Assembly (NCBI GenBank): GCA_022827055.1
Contig: JAJDTR010000083.1
Coordinates: 1 to 64,000 of the forward strand
DNA length: 64,000 nt
Reading direction: 5' to 3'
Source of the DNA: Candidatus Poribacteria bacterium
GTDB lineage: Bacteria; Poribacteria; WGA-4E; JAJDTR01
A model generated the notes under the pieces. It ran no database searches. It saw only the letters and a program-made list of their open reading frames with translations, and was not told where the DNA came from. Below are positions 1 to 9,447 of the stretch, one piece after another. The translations under genes were made by a program, and so were the position numbers. Each line of letters opens with the position of its first letter. Within the stretch, counting starts at the first letter, position 1.

Positions 1-248
1 TGTGATTGCTGCCATTGTTAACTGGCGATATTCCTCAACAAGTTGCCAAACGGCGTAGTTATTCTAATCTCCAAGATTGTTGTAACTACACGGATCCATT
101 TTGGAAAGATGTCTAATGGAATTGACTATAATAGAACAGCGAAGTTGAACATACCGTCGTAGTTTTTTCGAAGGTGAAAGCCCGCGTTCGCCACGCTGAT
201 TGATCCTATCCTTGCGGGCGGGGATATTCCATGTCCCGCGACTACTTG
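1..248. other. Intergenic stretch at window edge
   Basis: No supported gene. It lies downstream of the minus-strand binding-protein gene. The only structure I see is a GC-rich pair of arms (GCCCGC near 180 and GCGGGC near 215) separated by about 30 bases. It could be a weak hairpin, but there is no clear T tract, so I do not call a terminator. Confidence 0.4.
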
Positions 249-1127
249 CTATTTGCGAATAATTCCAACCTCAATCGCGGTATCCAAGATAGGTTGGTAC
301 AGAGAATTGTCGGCAGGAATAAAACTTCCTCTCGGGAAAGACTCAAGAATAGCCGGATCATCAATGTCGGTAATCGCCTGCTGCACCTTCTTGGTGAACC
401 CGTCCCCGAAAGTCTTGTCCACATCTCCACGAATTGTCCAGTTGTAATCCGGGTACGGCGGCGTACGCCAGATGACCTGTACCTTCGTTGGGTCTACCTT
501 TCCCGCTTCGACCTCTTTTCGCCAGACCTTGTAATTCATGGCGCCGACCTCATAACTGCCCGATTGCACCAACGCCAACGTCTTGGAATGGTCCCCGCTG
601 AAACCGACCCGTTTGAAGATATCATCCGGCGTCTTTTCAAATGCCTCTCGGACAAAAAACTCAGGCATGAGGCGTCCCGATGTCGATCCCTTCGATCCGA
701 ACGTAAAAGTCTTGCCGGCGATGTCTTTCGGGAATTTCTCGGAAAACGCCAAGCCAGTGCTCGTATTCGCGATGAAATAGGAGATAAAATACGGATCCTC
801 CACACCTTGGGCGATTGCGACCGATCCCGGCACTCCTAGCCGCGCTTGAACTCCCGAAAGACCTCCAAACCAAGCGAGTTGAACTTCGTTGTTCTTGAAC
901 GCCTGCACCGATGCACTGTACGATTTGACCGGTATATACCTCACTGCGATACCTAACTTTTGCGATAAGTAATCCGCTATTTTGCCGAATCGCTGCTCTA
1001 GCCGTGACGTGTCTTGGTCCGGTATAGCCGTGAAAACCAGTTCATTACTCCACGAAGGGGACACACACAGCGTGGCAACCATCGCTATCACAACAACTTT
1101 CGTTACCTCTTTTAACGTAGATTTCAA
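249..1127 (-). CDS. PhnD-family periplasmic binding protein (phosphonate or selenate type)
   Basis: Predicted periplasmic substrate-binding protein of an ABC importer, 292 residues. The chosen start is TTG at 1127 because AAGGAGG lies six bases upstream; the longer frame to 1184 lacks such a site. Residues 1-27 form a signal peptide (KVVVIAMVATLCVSPSWS), followed by the PhnD-like opening FTAIPDQDTSRLEQRF, then QLAWFGGLSGVQAR and SKGSTSGRLMPEFF, typical of phosphate/phosphite/phosphonate binders. From memory the wording is closest to the subgroup named putative selenate ABC transporter binding protein. No permease or ATPase gene is adjacent on the gene's 5' side, so the partners are unseen or beyond base 1. 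Ligand: oxyanion or phosphonate, unresolved. Confidence 0.85.
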   Translation of the reverse strand: MKSTLKEVTKVVVIAMVATLCVSPSWSNELVFTAIPDQDTSRLEQRFGKIADYLSQKLGIAVRYIPVKSYSASVQAFKNNEVQLAWFGGLSGVQARLGVPGSVAIAQGVEDPYFISYFIANTSTGLAFSEKFPKDIAGKTFTFGSKGSTSGRLMPEFFVREAFEKTPDDIFKRVGFSGDHSKTLALVQSGSYEVGAMNYKVWRKEVEAGKVDPTKVQVIWRTPPYPDYNWTIRGDVDKTFGDGFTKKVQQAITDIDDPAILESFPRGSFIPADNSLYQPILDTAIEVGIIRK

Positions 1128-1320
1128 TCTAATCCTCCTTATTTTTTCGCGTGAAAAACCTAGGTTATTGCTTTCGTAGCACAAGGGAACTCTATCGCGC
1201 TCCTTATTCAGTCGCTTGATTGTTACGAATCCTCCGCAACTATTGGATAATTTTCAATTCAAAACGATGGTAAATGTCTGAAATCTTGCAAGTAGCAACT
1301 TGCGTTATCAAGGTCAGCCA

Positions 1321-2370
1321 TTAAAACTTATAGTAGAGTGTCACTCGTGCCATTAGATCTGATCCCGGTTTCTCGCCCACTTCGGGTGAATCGTAGAAGG
1401 ACATCAACACATTCGGTATGATGTGCACGTTCTTCGCCGGACTGTAGTCCAAGCCTGCAATGAGGGTATTCGACTTTGCGTCGCCGCTCATCGGCGTATA
1501 CGCGATTTTCGGCGCATCGGGGTTTACGCTCAACATCTTGTCAAAGCGCCCAAACACCCAAATCTCGTCGGGCTTGACAGCGGCTGCCCCAAAGACGGAC
1601 ACCCCTTGAATCGACACATCCTCCTCACCTTCTCCTTGACCTCGAATCTGGTTGCCGAACTGCACCCCCGCCCGATAGTCCTCCATTTGATATCCCACGA
1701 ATCCCATTAGGGTCATGCGACTCATGCCAGATCCCCGAGGCTCAAGGTCAACATACCCCTGAACGATGACGCCTTTGGAGGGTTTCAGTGTCGCTGACAG
1801 ATACCCTCTCTTGTATTTGTTAGTCTCGGCACTTGTGCCCGCGCCGTTGCCAACCATCGCGTGGTAACTCAGCATGTCCACTCCGGGCACTTTGCCCTTC
1901 ACTGCAATACCCAAGTCCCGCGTACTGCCATACTTTTGCATGAGAAGCATGGACTTCTCAACCGCTCGATAACCCCATACTTTAGGCACCACCGAAAATG
2001 TCGGTGTAATGGACCGCCCCAAAAGAATACTGTGCGACGAGCCCTTCGGCGATATTTTCAAATAGGCATCCTTCACATACGGAACATTTTTTCCCGAGGC
2101 ACCCTCCTTCAGTCCGTCGGGACTATTCACTTCGAAACGCACTCGCGACGAAAACGTCTCATTCAACTTCCGATCATACGTCAGGTATACGCGGCGGGTC
2201 CAGAATCCGTTGCGGGATTCTAGCTCTTCGTTGTGATGTGCAGCGATGTAATAATAATCGCCGAAGTAAACGGCACTAATCTTTCCACCGTCGGCAAGCG
2301 CCGCAGCCGAACTTATTATAAACACAACGACTGAGATTAGCCCCAGACAACGCCAATAGTTTGTTTTCAA
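1321..2370 (-). CDS. Outer-membrane porin-like protein
   Basis: Predicted beta-barrel outer-membrane protein, 349 residues. Start TTG at 2370 is backed by AAGGAG seven bases upstream. Residues 1-27 are a signal peptide (LISVVVFIISSAAALA). The body alternates polar and apolar residues and ends in VTLYYKF, with the terminal Phe typical of proteins inserted by the Bam machinery. The opening (YFGDYYYIAAHH, FWTRRVYLTYDRKL) resembles phosphate-selective porins and similar barrels that begin with a comparison of strand segments. The specific solute cannot be read. It lies 194 bases upstream of the binding protein on the same strand, so the pair could be co-expressed and act in one uptake route, but that is inference. 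A small hairpin (GCTCAC/GTGAGC, 2400-2419) lies in its leader. Confidence 0.78.
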   Translation of the reverse strand: MKTNYWRCLGLISVVVFIISSAAALADGGKISAVYFGDYYYIAAHHNEELESRNGFWTRRVYLTYDRKLNETFSSRVRFEVNSPDGLKEGASGKNVPYVKDAYLKISPKGSSHSILLGRSITPTFSVVPKVWGYRAVEKSMLLMQKYGSTRDLGIAVKGKVPGVDMLSYHAMVGNGAGTSAETNKYKRGYLSATLKPSKGVIVQGYVDLEPRGSGMSRMTLMGFVGYQMEDYRAGVQFGNQIRGQGEGEEDVSIQGVSVFGAAAVKPDEIWVFGRFDKMLSVNPDAPKIAYTPMSGDAKSNTLIAGLDYSPAKNVHIIPNVLMSFYDSPEVGEKPGSDLMARVTLYYKF

Positions 2371-2550
2371 CGTTAATCTCCTTTTCGGTTTTTCAGAATG
2401 CTCACTCTAACATGTGAGCCTGGTGTACGAATCAACATCCGTTATTATGGTCGCAAACGGATTATATAATTCTATCTCTCTCTGTTTTTGTCAAGCACAA
2501 AATCGTTCCGAATTTCTTGCTTGTAGGGATCGTTCCGTCCGGAACTCGCG

Positions 2551-3099
2551 TCATCGCTCCCTAATCCGCTTACTATGAATAATATGGTACGCCGCAATCC
2601 CAAGTGCGACGTGCACGTTCAGCGACATAACCTTTCCGTACATCGGGATATAAATCGCCATATCGCAGACGGAAATTGTGCGCTTTGCCACCCCGTAATA
2701 CTCGTTTCCCAGCACGAGGCAGACCTTCTCTGGATATTCAACCTCGTAATAGGGGGCGGAGTTCGATGCAACCTCTATGGCGCAGCTAGTATACCCGCGT
2801 TCCTTGAACCCTTGAATCGCCCCCGGCGCGGAATCTGAATAGCTCCAATTTACGCGCCGATGTGTGCCGCGCCCGATGCCCGCGATCGAAGGATGAGGCG
2901 GTACCGGGGTCGTACCCGTCAATGCGAGTTCACGTGCATCGCAGGCATCCGCGATTCGGAATGCGGCACCAACATTAACGGGATCTTCCACATCCTGCAA
3001 CACGATGACAAGATTCGTCCCGGGATGTTCGACTTGCTTCAAGTAATCTTTGAGCGGTTTGCCCCGCAACTGCTTCATCCGGCGACTTTCAGAGCCCAT
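2551..3099 (-). CDS. SpoU/TrmH-family RNA 2'-O-ribose methyltransferase
   Basis: Predicted SPOUT-class enzyme that transfers a methyl group from S-adenosylmethionine to a ribose 2'-OH in tRNA or rRNA, 182 residues. Family motifs appear in order: VLQDVEDPVNVGAAFRIAD (motif 1, with Asn and Arg), VCLVLGNEYYGV (motif 2, Gly-Asn-Glu) and IPMYGKVMSLNVHVALGIA (motif 3, the knot). The reading frame runs further upstream to 3387, but that part is a shadow of the amidohydrolase gene. I place the start at ATG 3099, overlapping the amidohydrolase stop; ATG at 3078 is an alternative. The overlap suggests translational coupling. The short length, without an N-terminal RNA-binding domain, fits a TrmH/TrmL-like tRNA enzyme; the target base is unknown. 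Confidence 0.85.
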   Translation of the reverse strand: MGSESRRMKQLRGKPLKDYLKQVEHPGTNLVIVLQDVEDPVNVGAAFRIADACDARELALTGTTPVPPHPSIAGIGRGTHRRVNWSYSDSAPGAIQGFKERGYTSCAIEVASNSAPYYEVEYPEKVCLVLGNEYYGVAKRTISVCDMAIYIPMYGKVMSLNVHVALGIAAYHIIHSKRIRER

Positions 3100-3835
3100 A
3101 AATCCGCTTGAAATTCTCTCCCAAGATGAGCGCTTCCTCTTCGTCGGTAAAACCGATATTTCGGATACCGTTGACGCCGTGCGTAGCAACACCCGACGGT
3201 GCGTTTGATCCGAATACGATGCGATCAGCGCCGACCTGTCCGCCTCGAGCCACTCCCTTAACTGAAATTGGCTCCGCTGCCGCGATGAGCGTCGTGCCGA
3301 GATAAATCTGAGGATTCTCCACCGCCGCCTGCACGGCGCCCTCAATCCATTCTCGATAACCCATGTGATCCATAATGATTGGCACATCCGGGTGGCGTTT
3401 TGCGAGCGTCCCGATGAATTCCGGCGAACACCCGCTCATGGGCGATCCTGAATGAATCGTAGCGGGAATCCCGAGCGAGTTTGCGAGCTCCATTACCGGA
3501 TCAACACACGCGGAATCGAGGTGATAGCGGTGTCCGGCTGCCATCAGCTTAACTGTTCGCGCTCCCTGATCGACGCACCGTTTGAGGTCGTCGGTGGCAA
3601 GGTTACCCATCGTTGGGTTGATAAGTGCACCTGGGAGAATTCGCGATTCACCTTTGACCTCCCGCAATAGCCCCGCGTTCTCTTCGCGCGGATCGCTCGG
3701 CAGCCCGCCGATGAACACCACGCTGGCATCAATGCCTGCTTCATTCATCGTGGCAAGGACACCGGCTTTACCATACGCTTCTCCGTTAAACTCGGCGGGT
3801 ATATAGGCTTCAAAATCTGCGACGAATTGACTCAT
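3089..3835 (-). CDS. Amidohydrolase-like TIM-barrel protein with altered metal site
   Basis: 248-residue protein of the amidohydrolase 2 superfamily (COG2159 type), which includes decarboxylases and hydrolases. The start at 3835 has GGAGAG upstream. Visible landmarks are the N-terminal VADFEAYIP, the barrel motif ATIHSGSP, PIIMDHMG and the final IVFGSNAP. The usual first metal ligands, Asp-x-His-x-His, are replaced here by Asp7-Phe-Glu9-Ala-Tyr11, and the last Asp of the FGSD motif is Asn. The middle His residues remain. This suggests a different or absent metal centre, so activity may be changed. The coding sequence overlaps the SpoU gene downstream and follows the NHL-repeat gene by 24 bases, so it may belong to a nusB operon. 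Substrate unknown. Confidence 0.8.
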   Translation of the reverse strand: MSQFVADFEAYIPAEFNGEAYGKAGVLATMNEAGIDASVVFIGGLPSDPREENAGLLREVKGESRILPGALINPTMGNLATDDLKRCVDQGARTVKLMAAGHRYHLDSACVDPVMELANSLGIPATIHSGSPMSGCSPEFIGTLAKRHPDVPIIMDHMGYREWIEGAVQAAVENPQIYLGTTLIAAAEPISVKGVARGGQVGADRIVFGSNAPSGVATHGVNGIRNIGFTDEEEALILGENFKRIYGL

Positions 3836-3859
3836 GAAACTCTCCTTCCGATGAGGGCT

Positions 3860-5647
3860 TCAAAACCTGCCATCAAGTGTCAAGAGTGCCAAGGTAAAAT
3901 CACTTTCCACGAACCCGGTTGCATACAGAATGTTTGTCTCATCAACATAAGTATAGGTGTTATAGCCAAAGAAATGGTTTATCTCAAATTGAAGCCGAAA
4001 TGCTCGGCTCAGATCGTAATAGAAACCGCCGCCCCAGTCTGAAATCCGGGCTCGAAAATCGAAGCGCCTATTATTGGCTGAGCTGAGCGCGGCGTTGACG
4101 TAATCGTTGCGTATCACATTCAGGTAAAGGAATCCTTTCGCTTCCCGGTAATGGCGCGGTCGATGATCACGCGTTACAACCAAATCTAGCTCAATGCGAT
4201 CATCCCAATATGTCTGCGTTGATTCGTCATCTTGGTTGAAACTCCCGCGGAAATCCTCAAACTCGCGCGCACGGTAGAAATTCGTGTCCGACATCCACAA
4301 GAGACTCAAGGTATTGGAGATGGAACAGCGGAGATCTTCATTCAAAAGGTAGGAGCACGTAAGTTTGGTGTTTGCCTCAGTCAGCACGAGACGCCGGTCG
4401 AAGTCGGCGCCGCTATAAAGATCGTCGTCAAGATCGTCCTGATTGTCAATCTCCGCATCATGAATCTCGAATGTGTAACCTAGTTTGGCTTCCACGTCGA
4501 AAGCGGACGGAACGAATCCGCCTATAGGAGAAAACTTGCTGAATACTAGGCTCTCCGTGTCGAGAAAGTAAAGGTTCTCGCTGTAATCAATCGCTTTCAG
4601 TTTCAGGTGAGTGTGGAGTTCGTTTTCTCTGCCGAAGCGAATGAGAGTTTTTTCTTTGTATTCACCGTCCGCTGTAAATCGCTGAACTCTGCGAATTCGA
4701 GTCCGAAATACGCGGTACGGTAATCGCCCGAATTGAAACGGATCGTGCTGTCGCCGCGGTAAATCGGACTTGTAGTCGAGTTTGTATTTGGCGCTATCCG
4801 CAACCAAGATCGATCCGTCGTCTCGGGCAAAAACGAGGAATGGTAAGATTAGCTGTCCGGCACGATCACCGTATTGACCAAACGCCGTTAGGAATTTCCC
4901 ACCGGAATCATACTTCAAGACACGATGTGCGGCTTTGTCGACGAGGTAGAGATTACCCTCCCCGTCCGTCGTCATATCCGCCGCCTTAACCACCTGCCCC
5001 GCTTTGGGTTGAGACACCGGGTAGGTCGCAATAGCATGACCGTTAGCGTCGAGTCTATGGATGACTCCGCTATCTAAAACATAGATGCTTCCATTTTGAT
5101 CGACTGTCAGTAGAAAGGAGCGTTCAGCGTCTCCCTGAGGGATGATGAGCGCATAATTTCCGTCGGCATCAAGCCCCGGCACGGCGGACTCAAGCGGCGC
5201 TATCCGCTGCGTGAGACCTTGGATGGGATAACTGGCGACAAACTTGCCTTCTGCATCAAACCGATGGACACAGGGGCCATAGTTGAATATTTTCGGATTG
5301 TCCGACCCTTCAATCGGTACGAGAATCCAGTCCATCACGTAGATGGAGCCATCTCTCCCGACAGCGATGTCCGTTGGGTTGATTAGTGTAAACTGTTCCG
5401 CGTTTGTCTTGATCTCGAACTGAAGTCGCCCATCGGGGTTGAGTTTTTGAATCCTAAAATTGTCTGTGTCCGTGATATAGATTCCGCCCTTTCGATCAAC
5501 CGCGATGTGCACATTCTCGGCGAACTGTTCCTCCTGTTCTCCTTTTCCCCCAAACTCTTGAATGAACTTAATCTCCCGATGCGCATGTGTGACAACAGGT
5601 ATCGCCAGAATCAGAACACCAATCAGGATACGTCGGAATCGCGTCAA
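3860..5647 (-). CDS. NHL-repeat protein with C-terminal beta-barrel-like domain
   Basis: 595-residue exported protein of unknown function. Residues 1-22 form a signal peptide ([14 protein letters not shown]). About residues 25-340 carry NHL-type beta-propeller repeats, for example [48 protein letters not shown] and [15 protein letters not shown]. The last 230 residues are aromatic-rich alternating strands ending in LLTLDGRF, a C-terminal Phe as in outer-membrane barrels. A propeller joined to a barrel suggests an outer-membrane protein with a surface or periplasmic binding head. The start TTG (5647) overlaps the nusB stop as TTGA, a 4-base overlap typical of coupled translation. Ligand or partner cannot be read. 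Confidence 0.8.
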   Translation of the reverse strand: MTRFRRILIGVLILAIPVVTHAHREIKFIQEFGGKGEQEEQFAENVHIAVDRKGGIYITDTDNFRIQKLNPDGRLQFEIKTNAEQFTLINPTDIAVGRDGSIYVMDWILVPIEGSDNPKIFNYGPCVHRFDAEGKFVASYPIQGLTQRIAPLESAVPGLDADGNYALIIPQGDAERSFLLTVDQNGSIYVLDSGVIHRLDANGHAIATYPVSQPKAGQVVKAADMTTDGEGNLYLVDKAAHRVLKYDSGGKFLTAFGQYGDRAGQLILPFLVFARDDGSILVADSAKYKLDYKSDLPRRQHDPFQFGRLPYRVFRTRIRRVQRFTADGEYKEKTLIRFGRENELHTHLKLKAIDYSENLYFLDTESLVFSKFSPIGGFVPSAFDVEAKLGYTFEIHDAEIDNQDDLDDDLYSGADFDRRLVLTEANTKLTCSYLLNEDLRCSISNTLSLLWMSDTNFYRAREFEDFRGSFNQDDESTQTYWDDRIELDLVVTRDHRPRHYREAKGFLYLNVIRNDYVNAALSSANNRRFDFRARISDWGGGFYYDLSRAFRLQFEINHFFGYNTYTYVDETNILYATGFVESDFTLALLTLDGRF

Positions 5648-6093
5648 CTAATGCCTCCACTGGTTCGAAGGTGTTCTAATCCGGTCATCGTCGAGGCAAT
5701 CTCCTTGATTTGATCCAAAACGCCATTAACAAATTTCGGAGAGTCGTCGGTACTATAGGTCTTGGCAAGTTCAATCGCTTCGTTAATAGAGACCGCGGCG
5801 GGAATATCAACGAGATAAAGGAGTTCATACGTAGCGCTACGCAAAATACAGAGATCTACAATCGGCATTCGTTCAAGCGTCCAGTTGTCGGCAGTAGATC
5901 GTATTGCCGAGTCGATCGTCTCCCGATGCTCGAACGTACCTTCGACAAGAGGATTGGCGAATTCTCGCACATACTCGGGTGCGTTTTCCGATTGCCAGAA
6001 AAGTTCCTGAACATAGCCGATTGAATCCTGTGTTATCTCGGCTTGATATAACATCTGGAGAGCACAAGCCCGTGCTCTGGTGCGCGGTTTCAT
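5644..6093 (-). CDS. nusB: Transcription antitermination factor NusB
   Basis: 149-residue RNA-binding factor that with NusE (S10) recognises boxA in rRNA leaders and prevents premature termination. The start ATG 6093 is preceded by GGGGGA; the frame extends to 6159 without a ribosome site. Family landmarks are [16 protein letters not shown] at the N terminus, [18 protein letters not shown] in the middle and [17 protein letters not shown] followed by KFVNGVLD near the C terminus. Length matches the family. It is first in an apparent four-gene run (nusB, NHL protein, amidohydrolase-like protein, SpoU methyltransferase), with a promoter seen at 6164-6192. Identification is firm. Confidence 0.96.
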   Translation of the reverse strand: MKPRTRARACALQMLYQAEITQDSIGYVQELFWQSENAPEYVREFANPLVEGTFEHRETIDSAIRSTADNWTLERMPIVDLCILRSATYELLYLVDIPAAVSINEAIELAKTYSTDDSPKFVNGVLDQIKEIASTMTGLEHLRTSGGIS

Positions 6094-6163
6094 CGGTCCC
6101 CCATGATTTCGATTGAATTGAATTGCGTACGCGGCATGCTGCTGCCTTGGAAGAAGCAACTAA

Positions 6164-6192
6164 ATTTTAACAAGTGAATCAGGTGATGTCAA
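6164..6192 (-). promoter_or_regulatory. Sigma-70-type promoter of the nusB operon
   Basis: On the minus strand, TTGACA (6192-6187) and TAAAAT (6169-6164) are separated by 17 bases, placing the start of transcription near 6157 and giving a leader of about 64 bases before nusB. Confidence 0.7.
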
Positions 6193-6335
6193 TTCATTTG
6201 TCCGCACGGAAGGGAATTACAGTTGCTATGCCATATGAAGAATTCGTCACACTTGATTGGAGCCAAGATTTGGCTGTTGAATAACACTCGATAATAGGTT
6301 AACATTTAAGAAACTGTACAGGAACCGATGACAGG

Positions 6336-8396
6336 ATGGCTATTCCACTGAAACTTGACCTGCTTATTCAGTGCGGTCTAGACGAATCCGACGCATCCAA
6401 GATACTTCGGCAGGCAAATCCTCTGCTCTCATCCTTACCCTCTTCGGTATGCTGGCGGCGAATCACCGATGAAGTGTTGACGCCTTCTCACCCATTTGCC
6501 CTGCACAAGCTATTGCATGAGTGCGCTTTTTCTGACTGGGACTCTTCACGCGATGGTCCCGCCCCCGCCTGGTTCCCTTCTGATGAACAGGTTCAACAAG
6601 CAAATATCACCGGATTGATGAGGGAATTAGGTATTAATTTTTACGGAGATTTCCACACATGGTCGGTCGAGAACCATGCTAGTTTCATTGAGCTAATGGT
6701 CGATAGGTTGAACATTTGCTTTAGTAAACCTTTCGAGACGGTTGTAGAATTGTCGTGCGGCACAGAAGCTCCACAATGGCTCGCGGGGGCGACGTTGAAT
6801 ATAGCGGACAGTTGTTTCGGGGTCTCGGGAAATGCTCCCGCAATCGTCTCAAAATCGGAAAATAAGTCGATTTCGACATTAACCTATAACGAGCTTGATT
6901 TATTGTCGAACCGAGTCGCCAATTCGCTAGTGGACACCGGATTCGTTGCAGGAAATGCGATTGCGGTTGACATGCCGATGACGCCGGAGTCGGTTGCCAT
7001 CTATTTGGGGATTATTAAAGCGGGATGCACGGTTGTATCGGTTGCCGATAGCTTCGCACCGCACGAGATAGAAACCCGACTCAAAATTGCGGAGACGAAA
7101 GCAATTTTTACTCAAGATTACATTTCCCGCGGCGGCAAACGGTTACCGCTTTACGAGAAAGTGATTGCCTCCGGCGCGCCGAGAGCAGTCGTTCTTACCT
7201 CTGGCGAGGACGTGATACCGTCTCTCAAGTTACGATCGGGAGATTTGAAATGGGAACAGTTTCTAAGTGACAGAGACGAGTTTGACTCGATTGTCTGTCA
7301 CCCGCATGGGCACACGAATATCCTGTTCTCCTCGGGAACCACCGGAACGCCCAAAGCCATACCGTGGACGCACATAACGCCAATCAAGTGTGCGATTGAT
7401 GCCTACTTACATCACGATATTAAGCCGGGAGATGTATTGGCTTGGCCTACCAATCTCGGATGGATGATGGGGCCTTGGCTAATCTACGCAAGTCTTATCA
7501 ACAAGGGAACGATGGCTCTATATGACGGCTTGCCAACAGAACGGGAATTTGGCGAGTTTGTGCAAGATGCAGGTGTTACGATGCTCGGGGTTGTTCCAAG
7601 TTTGGTCAGAGCGTGGAAAAACACAACGTGCATGAAAGGGCTTGACTGGAGCAAGATTAAAGCCTTTAGTTCGACCGGCGAATGCTCTAACCGGGAGGAT
7701 ATGCTTTTTCTGATGTCGCTGGCTGAATACAAACCGATCATCGAGTATTGCGGCGGTACGGAAATCGGAGGCGGCTTTATCACGGGTACGCTAATACAGC
7801 CTGCGGCTCCATCCACCTTTACCACGCCCGCACTTGGTTCAGACCTTGTGATCCTAGACGCGGAGGGAGAATCCACGGACAACGGCGAAGTATTCCTCGT
7901 CCCGCCATCCATGGGGCTCTCTACACAATTGTTGAAAAGCGACCATCACAGAGTTTACTTTGAAGGTACGCCCTCTCTGCCTGATACAGCGCCGCTTCGG
8001 CGCCACGGCGACCAGATTGAGCGGCTCGCGGGAGGCTTTTTTCGGGCACATGGCCGCGTAGACGACACAATGAACTTGGGCGGGATTAAAGTCAGCTCGG
8101 CGGAGATCGAACAGGTTCTCAATACCGTAAGCGGTGTTCGTGAAACCGCAGCCGTGGCTGTATCTCCCAAATCTGGAGGTCCTAGTCAACTGGTGATTCA
8201 CGCTGTCCTGTTACCAGAGACATATCCTGACAAAACCTCATTAAGAGCCGCTCTCAGAGCGGCAATCCGCGAGCAGCTCAACCCCCTATTTAGGATTCAC
8301 GATGTAGTAATTCGCGATTCATTGCCCCGGACGGCATCCAACAAGATAATGCGGCGTCTCCTTCGCGACGAGAATACTACAGAAGCTGACTCCTGA
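6336..8396 (+). CDS. Acyl-CoA synthetase / AMP-binding enzyme
   Basis: 686-residue adenylate-forming enzyme that activates a carboxylic acid to acyl-AMP and then acyl-CoA. Core motifs are present: FSSGTTGTPKAIPW (A3 phosphate loop, about residues 330-345), YCGGTEIGGGF (A5), HGRVDDTMNLGGIKVSSAEI (A8 hinge) and PRTASNKIMRR with the catalytic C-terminal Lys (A10). The N-terminal 150 residues are an extra domain, as in acetoacetyl-CoA synthetase and the plant AAE17/18 group. The start ATG 6336 has ACAGG just upstream; an earlier ATG at 6328 is out of frame and ends after seven codons. Substrate not determined; short or branched-chain acids are possible. Monocistronic as far as I can see. Confidence 0.9.
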   Translation: MAIPLKLDLLIQCGLDESDASKILRQANPLLSSLPSSVCWRRITDEVLTPSHPFALHKLLHECAFSDWDSSRDGPAPAWFPSDEQVQQANITGLMRELGINFYGDFHTWSVENHASFIELMVDRLNICFSKPFETVVELSCGTEAPQWLAGATLNIADSCFGVSGNAPAIVSKSENKSISTLTYNELDLLSNRVANSLVDTGFVAGNAIAVDMPMTPESVAIYLGIIKAGCTVVSVADSFAPHEIETRLKIAETKAIFTQDYISRGGKRLPLYEKVIASGAPRAVVLTSGEDVIPSLKLRSGDLKWEQFLSDRDEFDSIVCHPHGHTNILFSSGTTGTPKAIPWTHITPIKCAIDAYLHHDIKPGDVLAWPTNLGWMMGPWLIYASLINKGTMALYDGLPTEREFGEFVQDAGVTMLGVVPSLVRAWKNTTCMKGLDWSKIKAFSSTGECSNREDMLFLMSLAEYKPIIEYCGGTEIGGGFITGTLIQPAAPSTFTTPALGSDLVILDAEGESTDNGEVFLVPPSMGLSTQLLKSDHHRVYFEGTPSLPDTAPLRRHGDQIERLAGGFFRAHGRVDDTMNLGGIKVSSAEIEQVLNTVSGVRETAAVAVSPKSGGPSQLVIHAVLLPETYPDKTSLRAALRAAIREQLNPLFRIHDVVIRDSLPRTASNKIMRRLLRDENTTEADS

Positions 8397-8432
8397 GCAC
8401 GGGCTTGTATGAAAATCCTGCATTTAACTCAT

Positions 8433-8447
8433 CGCTCCAGCGGAGCG
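8433..8447. repeat. Short GC-rich palindrome
   Basis: CGCTCC-AGC-GGAGCG forms a 6-bp stem with a 3-base loop in the gap between two plus-strand genes. No T tract follows, so it is more like a small intergenic repeat than a terminator. Confidence 0.4.
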
Positions 8448-8569
8448 GTATGTAAGGCACTTCCAAAAAAGCCGACTGATGTGAGGTATCCAATCGTTAT
8501 TCCCAACAAACTCCTCACTCATGCCTCAATTTCTCCAAATCGGTTTCGTTTTACAACAAGGAGACAACT

Positions 8570-9241
8570 ATGTGCGGCAGATTTACTCTTGCCACGGACC
8601 CAATGAATTTTATAAGATTCCTCCTCGAATACGACGCGTCCGACGCCTTTACGCCACGTTACAACATTGCACCAACACAACCAGTCGCTGTTGTGCCGAA
8701 CAACGGCACTGAAAGAATCGAATTCTTCCGTTGGGGACTCATTCCACCGTGGGCAAAAGACCCAAAAATCGGCAACCGTATGATAAACGCGCGGGCAGAG
8801 ACACTTTCCGAAAAACCGTCGTTCCGAAACGCCTACAGACGTCGCCGCTGCCTCGTCCTTGCTGACGGCTATTACGAATGGCGAGAAGAGCCCGGCGGTG
8901 GACCCAAGACGCCGTTTTACATCCAGATGGCATCGGAGAAACCTTTTGCTTTTGCCGGGCTTTGGGAAGCTTGGCGGCCGCAGGGTGAAGTTGAACCCGT
9001 GCTGTCGTGCTCAATTATCACCTGTCCCGCAAACGAAATGTTACAGTCAATCCACCACCGAATGCCGGCTATCTTGGACCAAGACACCTATGACTTGTGG
9101 CTGAATCCGGTCGAATGTCCTCCCGCTGCGCTGGATCACCTTCTTACGCCGTATCCCCCGGAAGGGATGGAGGCTTTTGCAGTCTCGCGCCTAGTGAACC
9201 AACCAAAAAATGACTCGCCCGAGTGCATCCTGCCCGTTTGA
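8570..9241 (+). CDS. SRAP-domain protein (YedK/HMCES family)
   Basis: 223-residue member of the SOS-response-associated peptidase family, which forms a covalent thiazolidine link between its N-terminal Cys and abasic sites in single-stranded DNA. Cys2 directly follows the initiator Met (MCGRFTL), as required. Other active-site elements are visible: RYNIAPTQ, RWGLIPPWA, MINARAET (Asn), DGYYEW (Glu) and HHRMPAIL (His). The start is fixed by AAGGAGA upstream and by the need for Cys at position 2. Length is normal. It stands alone between the acyl-CoA synthetase and a large membrane protein gene; no SOS box is evident. Confidence 0.95.
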   Translation: MCGRFTLATDPMNFIRFLLEYDASDAFTPRYNIAPTQPVAVVPNNGTERIEFFRWGLIPPWAKDPKIGNRMINARAETLSEKPSFRNAYRRRRCLVLADGYYEWREEPGGGPKTPFYIQMASEKPFAFAGLWEAWRPQGEVEPVLSCSIITCPANEMLQSIHHRMPAILDQDTYDLWLNPVECPPAALDHLLTPYPPEGMEAFAVSRLVNQPKNDSPECILPV

Positions 9242-9447
9242 GTAATCCCAACTGGCAAATTTGACACCTAATAATCTTGGCCTTGAAATACTTTCGATTG
9301 AGAAACATGAACCACATTAACGAAATTGCAATCCGTGAAGAAAGGAGGAAAATCTGTAACAAACAAGGACAATACTACGTGAAGGCTGCTGTAGATTCTT
9401 TTCACCGTCATTATTCGTAGAATCACGTAGAATCTGGATGCGCATTT

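Noticed and set aside
180..220. Riboswitch or terminator near the window start
   Set aside because: Only short GC-rich arms around a long loop; no T tract or known motif.
231..839. Plus-strand 202-residue open frame
   Set aside because: Lies fully within the binding-protein gene on the other strand, no ribosome site and no recognisable domain; shadow.
9144..9447. tRNA or small RNA gene in the gap before the large membrane protein
   Set aside because: No cloverleaf or conserved tRNA boxes could be found by eye.
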